The position numbers were made by a program, and so were the translations under genes. From contig NZ_LQOX01000139.1 in the NCBI RefSeq assembly GCF_002102175.1, positions 1 to 52,326 of the forward strand: a DNA stretch of 52,326 nt, given 5' to 3'. The notes under the pieces were generated by a model. It had not been told where the DNA came from. It searched no databases and saw only the letters and a list, made by a program, of their open reading frames with translations. Source of the DNA: Mycobacterium gastri. GTDB lineage: Bacteria; Actinomycetota; Actinomycetes; Mycobacteriales; Mycobacteriaceae. Of this stretch, positions 26,039-35,333 are shown piece after piece; position 1 is the stretch's first letter, and the number at the start of each line of letters is the position of its first letter.

Positions 26039-26889
26039 CAGCGCTTTTCTCCGCGGTTGATGGTGTTGCCGGCAAAGGCCGCCTGCTGCTCTTCACTCAG
26101 CAGGCGAAGTTGCCCGCTTTGGCCGTAGAACTCGACCGGGTTGCGCCACATCACCCGGTCGACGTCGTCTTCGCTGAACGATTCCGCCAGCATCGCCTTC
26201 GCGGTCTTGATCGTCTTGAGCGGATCGGATCGCCCCCAATCGGCGGCCGAGTTGACGATGATCCGTTCGAGCCCGAAACGCTGCATCAGGGCGACCATCC
26301 GCGCTTCGTCCATCTTGGTGTCCGGATAGATGGAGAAGCCCATCCAGCATCCGCTGTCTCGGGCGGGCTCGATGGTCACTTCGTTGAGATGGTCCAGCAG
26401 CACCATTCCCGGATCAATTCCGACGCGCTTCACCAGTTCGATGCTGGCCAGCGTGCCCCCGAGCTTGTCCCGGTGCGGGGTGTGCACCAGCGCGGGAAGC
26501 CCATGTTCGGCGGCCATCTCCAATTGCGTTTGGAATACCGAGGTTTCCTCCGGTGTCATGGAGTCGTAGCCGATCTCACCGACGGCGACCACACCGCTCT
26601 TCGACAGATACCGCGGCACCTGCTCCAGCACCGCCCGGCAGCGGCTATCGTTGGCCTCCTTGGGATTCAGCGCGATCGTACAGTTGTGGGCGATACCGAA
26701 CTGGGATGCGCGGTAACGCTCCCAACCGATGAGGCTGTCGAAGTAGTCGATGAACGATCCTGCGCTGGTGCGGGGCTGACCCATCCAGAAGGCCGGTTCG
26801 ACGATGGCACGCACACCCGCGGCATACATCGCCTCGTAATCGTCGGTGGTCCGTGACGTCATGTGAATGTGCGGGTCGAATATCCTCAC
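26038..26889 (-). CDS. EboB-like TatD-family metal hydrolase
   Basis: A 283-residue TIM-barrel hydrolase of the TatD type. The metal motif DPHIHM (His7, His9) opens the protein; GEIGYD near 103, HTPHRDK, DHLNE and NSAADWG supply the other ligands. TatD proteins are usually nucleases, but EboB members belong to a separate branch with presumed small-molecule substrates. The GTG start at 26889 overlaps the preceding stop (GTGA). It is part of the Ebo operon. Confidence 0.85.
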   Translation of the reverse strand: MRIFDPHIHMTSRTTDDYEAMYAAGVRAIVEPAFWMGQPRTSAGSFIDYFDSLIGWERYRASQFGIAHNCTIALNPKEANDSRCRAVLEQVPRYLSKSGVVAVGEIGYDSMTPEETSVFQTQLEMAAEHGLPALVHTPHRDKLGGTLASIELVKRVGIDPGMVLLDHLNEVTIEPARDSGCWMGFSIYPDTKMDEARMVALMQRFGLERIIVNSAADWGRSDPLKTIKTAKAMLAESFSEDDVDRVMWRNPVEFYGQSGQLRLLSEEQQAAFAGNTINRGEKR

Positions 26890-28307
26890 TCCGGCACCTC
26901 CGTCATCGTGGCGGTCAGCTGCTGCAGCATCCGCACGTCGGCCGGCACCGGGCGTCCGGCCGCAGTGCGTTCGCTGATGTAGTCGGTTGCCATCCGGCTC
27001 AATTCCGCATCGGCGCGGATACTAAGGCCATATACGGCGCTCAACGGCACGTCCATGAAAATCAGCTTCATCACCCCATGGCGCCAGGTGTGCTGGGCCA
27101 GAAAACGGCCACCGAATCCGCCGAGCGCCGCGCCGACCAGCCGCGGATCGTTGCACCGCAACGCATCCTCGGCCACTGTCACGCCGGCCGCTGTGGTAAC
27201 CGGTCCCAGATTGGCGTCCAGGGCCGCCGTCGCCAGGCCGCGCAGCACCGCCAGGCGTTCGTCGCTATCCCCCCACTGGTACAGCCTTTCGACGAGCGGA
27301 CCCGCTGTGTCGTCGGGATTTTCGACCACCAGCGTGGTCAGCAGGTGTACTCGGGCCATCAGCGGCGCATCACCGGAAACCTGGGACATCCAGCGCTCAG
27401 CCTTGGGGAAGATTTCCAGAATCTTGTCGGGGTTGTCACGGATCTCGGCTGCAGCATCGGTTATCCACGAGCGCGCCGCGATCGGCAGTCTGGCGCGATT
27501 GATTGCGGACATGCTGCGCCGCAGCACATTCGGTGCGTCGTGGGAATGGCGAGGCAACTCGACCGAGGCGACACCGGCGAAGCCGGTGCTGTGCAGGGCA
27601 TCCATCACCGCCCCGAGATCGAGATCGCCGTGGCCGAACTCGAGGTGTTCGTGTTTGAGCGGTGTCATGTCGTCGAGGTGGACGTTGACCAGCTTGTCGC
27701 CCAGATGGGCGATCGCCGCGTGCGCACCGCCCGCCTCCGTCATCACGCAGTGACCGACGTCGAGCGTGATGCCCAGCCGCGGCGGATCACCCAATGCCCG
27801 GCACACCTCGCGGGCTTGTGCCACCGTCTCCACGAACATCCCGGGTTCGGGCTCGAATCCGAGCGTCACCGCCTTGCGTTCCGCATAGTCGACAATCTGC
27901 GCCAGCCGGCTGACGAGCAACTCCCGGGTGGTGTCGGGGTCGCTGTAGTCGACGGCGTAGCCCGACCACAGCGACACACAGGTGGCCCCGAGGTCCGCGG
28001 CGATATCGATTGCCCGCCGGAGGAATTCGACACGTGGTTCGGCAGCGATATCGACCAGCGCGGGTTTGTGCTTGGCGCGCGGATCCAGCAGATAACGCGC
28101 TCCCGTTTCGATCGCCACCTGTAATCCATGGGTGTCCAGCAGCGCGCGCAACGCGCCCAGCTGGGCGCCCAGATCGGAGTCGAACGGTCGAACATGCGGG
28201 TAGCCGATGGTCAGCGCGACGGCCGTATACCCGTGATCGGCGATCAGCGCGAGCGCGTCGGCAAGCGGGTGATCGGTCAAGCCATTCGTGTTGTAGCCAA
28301 CGTGCAT
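26886..28307 (-). CDS. TIM-barrel epimerase/isomerase fused to an EboA domain
   Basis: A 473-residue two-domain protein. Residues about 1-275 are a sugar-phosphate isomerase/epimerase-type TIM barrel (MHVGYNTNGLTDHPLADAL, FEPEPGMFVET, LGITLDVGHCVM, GHGDLDLGAVMDAL) with a typical metal site. Residues about 285-473 look like EboA, an all-helical domain of unknown role (ERLYQWGDSDERLAVLRGL, GVMKLIFMDVPLSAVYGL). In cyanobacteria EboA is a separate protein. The fusion suggests that EboA works directly on the product of the barrel. Start and stop overlap neighbouring genes by 1 and 4 nt. Confidence 0.82.
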   Translation of the reverse strand: MHVGYNTNGLTDHPLADALALIADHGYTAVALTIGYPHVRPFDSDLGAQLGALRALLDTHGLQVAIETGARYLLDPRAKHKPALVDIAAEPRVEFLRRAIDIAADLGATCVSLWSGYAVDYSDPDTTRELLVSRLAQIVDYAERKAVTLGFEPEPGMFVETVAQAREVCRALGDPPRLGITLDVGHCVMTEAGGAHAAIAHLGDKLVNVHLDDMTPLKHEHLEFGHGDLDLGAVMDALHSTGFAGVASVELPRHSHDAPNVLRRSMSAINRARLPIAARSWITDAAAEIRDNPDKILEIFPKAERWMSQVSGDAPLMARVHLLTTLVVENPDDTAGPLVERLYQWGDSDERLAVLRGLATAALDANLGPVTTAAGVTVAEDALRCNDPRLVGAALGGFGGRFLAQHTWRHGVMKLIFMDVPLSAVYGLSIRADAELSRMATDYISERTAAGRPVPADVRMLQQLTATMTEVPE

Positions 28308-29152
28308 CAGGTCACCTCAGTGGGTCGGGGCGCGGAAACTTTGAGCCGCAAGCCAATTGCCAGCCCACACAACGCCAGCATGGTGCGCGGTGCCCGGGCG
28401 GCCAACATGGCCTGGACCGCGATCGTCGACGCGATGCCACTGCGCACCGCGCTGCGAAGGACCTCGGCGGTCGGTTGCTGCCACGCCTTCCACAAACCGG
28501 GGCCAAACGACCACGCGTACACGGCCGCGGCCGGTGCGGCGCGAAACCCCGGCGTTCTCACCATCGCCGAGCCGGCCACCGCTGCCGCCATACCCCCGAC
28601 GATTGCCGGCAATCGGCGTTCCGAACCCGTGACCTCACTGCGCGACAGCACCGTGATCGCCGTGGTGTGCCCGCCGATCACCGACGCCGGAACCAGCGCG
28701 GGCCGATAATTCGGGCCGGCGCCGAGCATTACGTCGAGGAACCGGCAGCCCGCCATCACCAACGGCCCCGCGGCGGTGTCCTTGGCAACCAGGTCATAAG
28801 CCGCGACGCACAACGTGATTCGGCCCGCGGCAGCTAGGCCGTGGCGGCCGCTGACCGCCGTTGCGGTCGCCAGCCCCGCCCCGGCCAGGCCGGCTGCGAC
28901 CGCCAGCGCCGTGCCGGCCGACACCTCACCCGACGGGATCGGCCGCTCGGGGCGTTCGACGGCGTCGCGCTCGCGGTCGGCCCAGTCGTTGAGCACCATG
29001 CCGCTCCAATACAGCAGCGCCGACGCCAGCGGTAGCGCGAGCCGGCGGCCGGTCAGCGGATACCCCGCCCAAATGGCGCCTACCGCAGTGTCACCCAGCA
29101 CGGTGAGCGCAGCAGGTGCCCGCATCAGGTCCAGGTACGCCTTGACCTTCAC
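28307..29152 (-). CDS. UbiA-family prenyltransferase (EboC-like)
   Basis: A 281-residue integral membrane prenyltransferase. The first Asp-rich motif NDWADRERD (residues 55-63, NDxxDxxxD) is intact, and the second region AYDLVAKD lies near 130. Several hydrophobic helices surround them. UbiA enzymes transfer a polyprenyl group to an aromatic or polyol acceptor. The SCO3242-like branch and EboC are short members like this one. The GTG at 29152 overlaps the inositol-synthase-like stop (GTGA); the open frame upstream lies within that gene. With a cyclitol-forming enzyme just upstream, a prenylated cyclitol is a reasonable product (inference). Confidence 0.87.
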   Translation of the reverse strand: MKVKAYLDLMRAPAALTVLGDTAVGAIWAGYPLTGRRLALPLASALLYWSGMVLNDWADRERDAVERPERPIPSGEVSAGTALAVAAGLAGAGLATATAVSGRHGLAAAGRITLCVAAYDLVAKDTAAGPLVMAGCRFLDVMLGAGPNYRPALVPASVIGGHTTAITVLSRSEVTGSERRLPAIVGGMAAAVAGSAMVRTPGFRAAPAAAVYAWSFGPGLWKAWQQPTAEVLRSAVRSGIASTIAVQAMLAARAPRTMLALCGLAIGLRLKVSAPRPTEVT

Positions 29153-30375
29153 TGTCCGGCCGAAACCGGCGTCGCAAAAGACCTGGCCCACTGCACCAGC
29201 GCCTCGTGTTGCGCCGCAAGTGAATGCGTCGACGAGCCCCACGGTTCTTTGAAGAAAAAGCCGAGCTGCCCGACGACACCGTGGGCACCGCGTATTCGGG
29301 CCATCGCGAGCAGGCGAGCCACGTCGAGAACCAAGGGCGCGGCCAATGCGGAATCCGGTGCGGACCAGATGGTTTGCAGGGTGATCTGACCGCCGAGGAA
29401 GCCGGTGGCGTGGATGTGGTCCCACGCAACCTTGGTTTCCCCGAGGTCGGGCACGTAGTCGATATGCAGCGGAGCATTGACGGCGCCACCGAGCATCTGC
29501 TGGATGCCACGCTGCTTGCTGGCGAGCTTGGACTTCACCGCGACCGGGTCGGCGAGCGTGGCGCCGTCGCCGCCGCCCAACAGATTCGTTCCCGCCCAGG
29601 AATGTACGGTCATCGCCCGGCTGGCGAACATCGGCGCCAGCACGGTGCGCAGCAAAGTCTGGCCGGTCTTGGCGTCCTGGCCGGCGTAGAGAATGTCGGC
29701 ATCGTCGGCCAAGCTGCGCAACGCGGGAACCGCCATGCTGGGAGACGGGGTGAAGCAGGAGTAGGCCGCGCCATTGCGGATCGCCGCCAGGGCGGTCAGC
29801 GCGCTCGCCGGCAGCACCATGCGGTCCTTTTCGCACAGCGCGGCCCGCAACAGCTCAGGATCGTGGTACTCGGGGCGGTCCGGCACCGGCGGCTGCGTCG
29901 ATGCCACGTCGATGACCACGAAGACGTCAAGTGCGTTGCGCGAGATGAACGAGCCCATCGCGTCACTGAGCCGGTCGATCAGTTCGGCTTGGGTGCTGGC
30001 ACCGACGGTGGACGGATCCGGCGTGGCCACGCAGGACGGACCGACGATCTCATCTTCGGTGGCTGCCAGGCGATCTGACACCGCCGCGACCACTCGGTGC
30101 GGCAGCAGTCCCGCCTCGACCAGAGCCTCGGCGCGCTTGGCCAGCGGGGCGGTCGAAAGGTCGCGTCCGGCGACCACGAAATCGGCATACTTCGGCAAGG
30201 GGACGCCGGCAAAGTCGGCAGTCGCCGTCACGCAGCCGGTTTCGGGGATCAGCCCGGCGCTGAGCGCATACAGACCCACGATCGACGTGGTCGCCACCGA
30301 CCCCCGCGCACCACTGAGCCACAGGCCGCAGCGCGGCCCCGCGGCCACCCGGGATGTGGTGTCGTCGTGGTCCAT
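29149..30375 (-). CDS. Inositol-3-phosphate synthase-like NAD-dependent cyclase
   Basis: A 408-residue protein of the myo-inositol-1-phosphate synthase family. The Rossmann loop WLSGARGSVAT is at about residues 19-29, AGQDAKTGQTLLRTVLAPM and SKLASKQRGIQQML match conserved family blocks, and NLLGGGDGATLADP replaces the usual N-x-GGN-x-D stretch. It is divergent from the housekeeping Ino1 (367 residues in M. tuberculosis). ATG 30375 has GAGGA 8 nt upstream. It is the first gene of the Ebo operon. It may make an inositol phosphate or another cyclitol phosphate; conserved catalytic lysines need alignment to confirm. Confidence 0.83.
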   Translation of the reverse strand: MDHDDTTSRVAAGPRCGLWLSGARGSVATTSIVGLYALSAGLIPETGCVTATADFAGVPLPKYADFVVAGRDLSTAPLAKRAEALVEAGLLPHRVVAAVSDRLAATEDEIVGPSCVATPDPSTVGASTQAELIDRLSDAMGSFISRNALDVFVVIDVASTQPPVPDRPEYHDPELLRAALCEKDRMVLPASALTALAAIRNGAAYSCFTPSPSMAVPALRSLADDADILYAGQDAKTGQTLLRTVLAPMFASRAMTVHSWAGTNLLGGGDGATLADPVAVKSKLASKQRGIQQMLGGAVNAPLHIDYVPDLGETKVAWDHIHATGFLGGQITLQTIWSAPDSALAAPLVLDVARLLAMARIRGAHGVVGQLGFFFKEPWGSSTHSLAAQHEALVQWARSFATPVSAGQ

Positions 30376-30484
30376 CGCGCCGTCCTCGACCGCCGAACGC
30401 AGTAAAAATCTGATGTATCGAGCGTGGCAAACTGGTTTTTCTAAGCAGAGGATGCTAGCACCGCGCATTGGTCTCGGCTGGTCA

Positions 30485-31261
30485 ATGGCTGTCCGTATGC
30501 TGGCAACAATGAGCTTCAGAGCACGCATTGCCCCGTTGCGGTGGTCGGTCTGGCGCATGGCGCCCGGAATCCGCAACCTCACCAGGACGGGTCAGATCGG
30601 TGACGGTCGTGAAGCAGCCGCCGTCGAGTACGTACTTCGGCACGCCCGTGCGGGCGACATCGACGACGTGCTGGCCACCATCGACAAGTTCGCCTACGAG
30701 AAGTCGATGCTGATCAACATCGGTGATGAGAAGGGGCTGATACTCGACGCCGCGGTGCGGCGCGCCAGCCCGGCGCTGGCACTCGAGTTGGGCACCTACT
30801 GCGGCTACGGCGCGCTGCGAATCGCCCGGGCGGCGCCGACGGCCCGGGTGTACTCGGTCGAGCTGGCCGAAGCCAACGCCGCCAATGCCCGCCAGATCTG
30901 GGCTCATGCCCGCGTCGCCGACCGGGTGACCTGTGTGGTAGGCACCATCGGCGACGGCGGCCGGACCCTGGACACGCTGGCAAGTGAGCACGGATTCGCC
31001 TCCGGCACTCTGGATTTCGTGTTCATCGACCACGACAAGAAGGTCTACCTGGACGACCTGCAGAGCATCCTGGACCGGGACTGGCTCCATCCGGGCTCGA
31101 TCGTGGTAGCCGACAACGTCCTGGTGCCGGGCGCGCCGAAGTATCGCGCCTACATGCGGCGTGAGCAGGGCAGGCTGTGGAACACCCTGGAGCACAAGGC
31201 CCACCTGGAATACCAGACGCTGGTGCCCGACCTGGTGCTGGAATCGGAGTACCTGGGTTAG
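30485..31261 (+). CDS. Catechol-O-methyltransferase-like SAM methyltransferase
   Basis: A 258-residue class I O-methyltransferase. The SAM loop LELGTYCGYGALRIA is at about residues 98-112, VYSVELAEANA follows, and the metal/catalytic block FVFIDHDKKVYLDDL is near 180. It matches Rv1703c in order. Starts at 30485, 30497 and 30509 are all possible; no strong ribosome site decides. It is divergent from the Ebo operon with about 109 bp between them, so a shared control region is possible, and it could methylate an Ebo product (speculative). Confidence 0.88.
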   Translation: MAVRMLATMSFRARIAPLRWSVWRMAPGIRNLTRTGQIGDGREAAAVEYVLRHARAGDIDDVLATIDKFAYEKSMLINIGDEKGLILDAAVRRASPALALELGTYCGYGALRIARAAPTARVYSVELAEANAANARQIWAHARVADRVTCVVGTIGDGGRTLDTLASEHGFASGTLDFVFIDHDKKVYLDDLQSILDRDWLHPGSIVVADNVLVPGAPKYRAYMRREQGRLWNTLEHKAHLEYQTLVPDLVLESEYLG

Positions 31262-31386
31262 TCGTGGGTTAGTCGCCGTGACGCCCGGGTCGTCACACCC
31301 GAATCCTGAGCCTCACCCGCACCATTTTGCGTCTAGCGCAGGCGTGGCTCCGGGGTTCTGTCGGACCGGGTCGTTACGGTGCGGAC

Positions 31387-33993
31387 GTGCAATCGCTGAT
31401 GTATCCCTTGATCGACCTCGACGACGCCGAATCGCATCTGGGCGCAGACACGTATAGGCGCGGCCTGGACTACGCGCGCGAAGGCCGCGTCGTGCGGTGT
31501 TCATGGAACCCGAACGACGACAGTCTGGTCGGCAGCGTTCGCGGTAACCGGGGCCGCACCTACACCACCACCGTGGAACTGTCGTCGGATTACGCCGACT
31601 CCTGGAACCTCGAGGTCGGGTTGTGCACCTGCCCCATGCAAGTGGACTGTAAACATGTGGCCGCAATCCTCATCGCGGCCAGCGGGTCCACGAAGACACG
31701 GTCGCAACGCGCGCCCGTGCCGCCGGCTCCAGCGGCATGGCGCAAGTCACTGGACTCGTTGTTCCCCACATCTTCGCCCGGCAGCGTCGTCGGCACGCCA
31801 CTGGCTATCGAGCTGAACCTGTCGGCGAGCGGCTTGGACGCGCGGGTGGTGCGCCCGGGTAAGCGCGGTGGCTGGGTCGCCGCCGACCTGAGCTGGAGCC
31901 GCTTGGCCGCGCTGCGGCACTACGGTTATCCCGACGCCCACATCCACGTGCTGCAAGAGTTGTATGCCGCCTACCGCGCAGGGACGCCGAATCCGACTGG
32001 CTACCACAGCTATTCATATACCCCGTATGGGGACGTGAAGACGATCTCGCTGCTGAAGTTCGAGTCACCCCAGTTATGGCCGCTGCTGGACGAGGTGCGC
32101 CGAGTCGGCGTGCGGTTGGTGCAGGCGCAGGACCACCACGACGTGCTGCCGCATGCCACGGCCCGCCTATCTCTCGACGTCACCGCCGACCCGTCGGGCA
32201 ACCTCACGGTCATGCCCTTGCTTGAAGTCGACGGAGCGGCCGCACGAGCCGTCGCGTTCATCGGTTCCTCGGGCCATGGTGTTGTCTGCACCGACGGCGG
32301 GTTGCGGCTGGCGCGGCTGGACCAGCCGGTCTCGGTGACGTTGCAGCGGATGGCGCTTGGCGATCAGATCCTGACCATCCCGGCGGATGAGGCGGCGCAG
32401 TTCGCAGCCGAGTACTACCCGAAGCTGCGGCGCATCGCGGCCATCACATCGTCGGACACCTCGTTCACGCCGCCGGCGATCACCGGGCCGACGTTGGTGC
32501 TGCGCGCCGACTACCGGGATGGGCACGAGGTCGAGTTGACATTGCAGTGGGCATACCGGGTGGGCGACAGCGAGTTTTGGGTCGGCGTCGCGACGCCTGG
32601 TAACCCGGGCTACCGCGATCTCGATGCGGAAAACGGGCTTGCGCGCGGCATCGATGCCCCGTTGGAGCGATTCGGGCTGCGCGCCGCCGACGGCACGCTC
32701 ATCGCCCGCACGCGGTTGTCCGGCCTGGACACCATGCGGTTCACCACCGAACTCCAGCCACTGCTGACCGGGCTGCCCGAGGTGGTGCTGGAGATGACCG
32801 GCGACCCGGTCGACTATCGGGAGGCGGGCGAGTCCCTGGTCATCGGAGTAACCACGGACGTGGCTCCCGGTGAGACGGACTGGTTCGACCTGGACATCAC
32901 GATCAGCGTTGAGGGCAAACAAATTCCGTTCGTCACCATGTTCACCGCGCTGGCCTCCGGTCAGTCACATGTGCTACTGGCCGACGGAGCCTACTTTGCG
33001 GTGGACAAGCCGGAGCTGGTGAAGCTGCGCCGGCTGATCGAGGAAGCCCGCGCCCTGACCGATGCCGAAGAGGGCCCACCCCGGATCAGCCGGTTCCAGG
33101 CCGGGCTGTTCGACGAGCTCGCCGCACTAGGAGTGGTCACCCAGCAGGCCGAGGAGTGGCGTCGGCAGGTCCGCGGATTGCGCGCACTACAGGGAGTTGA
33201 ACCGGTGCCGGTGCCCAGCGGCCTGCGCGCCGAGCTGCGGCCTTACCAGGCCGACGGGTTCTCGTGGCTGGCGACGCTACACGCCCACGGGCTGGGCGGG
33301 ATCCTCGCCGACGACATGGGCCTTGGCAAGACGCTCCAGTCGCTTGCATTGGTCTGCCATGTCCAGCAGGAGGATCCGAGTCCGGCCCCGTTTTTGGTGG
33401 TGGCGCCCTCGAGTGTGGTTGCGAACTGGGCCGCGGAGGCCGCGCGGTTCGCACCGGAACTGTCGGTGGTTGCGATCAGCGATACCCTGCGTCGTGCCGG
33501 CAGCGACCTCGACGAGCTGGTTGCGTCCACCAACGTCGTCGTTACCTCGTATACCTTGTTCCGGCTCGACTTCGATGCGTACGCCGCCCAAACCTGGTCC
33601 GGCTTCATTCTGGACGAAGCCCAGTACGTGAAGAACCGGCACGCCAAGACCTACCAGTGCGCGCGCCGGCTACCCGCCCCGGTCAAGGTAGCTATCACGG
33701 GTACGCCGATGGAAAACAACGTGATGGAGCTGTGGTCGCTGCTATCGATCACTGCCCCGGGACTGTTTCCCAGCCCGGCCAAATTCGCCGACTACTACGC
33801 CAAACCCATCGAGAAGACCGGCGACCCCGAGTTGCTGGCTCTGCTGCGCCGACGGATCAAACCGCTCGTCAAGCGCCGGACCAAGGAACTAGTCGCCGCT
33901 GAGCTGCCCGCCAAGCAAGAGCAGCTCCTCGACATCGAACTGCCTTCCCGGCACCGTTCGCTCTACGACAAGCGGCTGCAACGCGAACGTTAG
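31387..33993 (+). pseudogene. SWIM/SNF2 helicase, N-terminal part ended by an in-frame TAG
   Basis: An 868-residue product of a SWI2/SNF2 ATPase gene. A SWIM zinc finger is at Cys80-x-Cys82-x5-Cys88-x-His90. A long middle region is followed by the RecA-like ATPase lobe: Walker A DMGLGKT with Lys648, the DEAQ box at 743-746 and TGTPMENN. Codon 869 is TAG (33991-33993) where the family normally continues LQRERQKVLG, so one C-to-T change (CAG to TAG) would explain it. The second lobe continues in the same frame. Without it the ATPase should be inactive. Start is GTG 31387 or ATG 31399. Confidence 0.85.
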
Positions 33994-33996
33994 AAG

Positions 33997-34620
33997 GTGC
34001 TCGGCTTGCTCGACGACATCCAGCGCAACCGATTCACCATCCTGAAATCTTTGACCGTGCTGCGGCAGATGGCCCTGCATCCCGGGCTTGTCGACCCGGC
34101 GCATAACACGCTGGCGTGCGCGAAGATCGATACTCTGGTCGAGCACCTGCGCGACGTCGCCGACGGCGGCCACCGCGCTCTGGTGTTCAGCCAGTTCACC
34201 CGCTTTCTCGGCCGGGTGCGGGATCGCCTCGGCACCGAGGGCATCGAATACTGCTATCTGGATGGGCGAACCCGCAACCGCCCCAAGGTAATTCAACAGT
34301 TCAAGGAAGGGACCGCGCCGGTTTTCCTGATCAGTCTGAAGGCCGGCGGTTTCGGGCTGAACCTCACCGAGGCGGACTACTGTTTCCTGCTGGACCCGTG
34401 GTGGAATCCGGCCACCGAAACCCAGGCCATCGACCGCACCCATCGTATCGGCCAGAACCGTAATGTCATGGTGTACCGGCTCATTGCCCGCGACACCATC
34501 GAGGACAAGGTCATCGCGCTCAATGCGCGCAAGGCCAAGCTCTTCGCCAGCGTGATCGACGACGGCAACGCTTTCGGCTCCGCGCTGACCGCCGACGACA
34601 TCCGCGGACTGCTGACCTGA
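33997..34620 (+). pseudogene. SNF2 helicase C-terminal lobe, separated by the nonsense codon
   Basis: A 207-residue segment in the same frame as the upstream part, beginning with GTG one codon after the TAG. It holds helicase lobe 2: ALVFSQFTRFL, YLDGRTRNRPKVI, ISLKAGGFGLNLTEADYCFLLDPWWNP and the arginine-finger motif TETQAIDRTHRIGQ. Re-initiation at the GTG is possible but no good ribosome site is evident, so it is best treated as the 3' half of one interrupted gene spanning 31387-34620. Confidence 0.85.
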
Positions 34621-35333
34621 GGTCTGGGCGCTTGGCGATTATCCACAGCCAGAAGTTGGGGAGCTGTCGTCGTACCCGCGCGCCATGACCGAATGCATTT
34701 GGCGCCCTAGGGGTTACCACGACGCCCAGCCAGAACATGAGGCAACCCCAGCGGCACCGACCGCCTGAATCACCACGTCGAAGAATCACACGACGACGTC
34801 ATACACCAGGTCCCAGGACTTGACCGTGCACGAAAGTTTGCCCTGAACGCACTTTCGGCACGCGGAGAGGTGCCCGTTGTCGTCACGGACCTCGGAGAAC
34901 GGGTCGATGTAGGCGTCGACCTCAGCGCGCAGCGTCTCGGCCAGCATCCGGCGCGCACCCTCGCGGACCGGCTCGTCGATCACCGACGACCCCACCGGCG
35001 ACGAAGCGCCATTGCTCGGGGGCACCACGGCGACAAGGTTGCGCGGCGCAGAGTTGCGTGCGCCGAGCATACTTGAGCCGCTGGGACTTCCGATGCTGGG
35101 CCATCACTGAGCGGGCATACGGCAATCCGGCGACTACTCGAAGCGACTGCTGCCGCCGCACCACCAGTGAAATCGTTGCGACTCCTAGGCGACTCCTAGG
35201 CCACCTGGCGCAGAACGACAGCTCGCACTGCGGTAGAAGTCGACCGACGTTGCACCAGTTAGAACAGCCTATCGTTGTGCCGCAACGAGGCTCAGGGTCG
35301 AGAATGTCGCCAACAGCCACCAGGACTGCCGAA
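34621..35333. other. Non-coding interval with transposase debris
   Basis: Apart from the IS256-type fragment at 34786-35070 there is no recognisable gene. A tandem 11-bp repeat GCGACTCCTAG lies near 35178-35200. The interval looks like scar DNA between the broken helicase and the toxin-antitoxin pair. Confidence 0.5.
34786..35070 (-). pseudogene. IS256-family transposase N-terminal remnant
   Basis: The minus strand reads SSPVGSSVIDEPVREGARR then MLAETLRAEVDAYIDPF and ends the similarity at RDDNGH (about 34868). This is the conserved N-terminal opening of mutator/IS256-type transposases. After RDDNGH the reading is unrelated and soon stops, and the catalytic DDE part is absent. It is therefore a dead fragment. 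No terminal inverted repeats were found. Confidence 0.7.

Noticed and set aside
31387..34620. Programmed stop-codon readthrough or recoding in the helicase
   Set aside because: TAG is followed by AAG with no visible recoding structure, and the family consensus Gln explains the stop by one base change.
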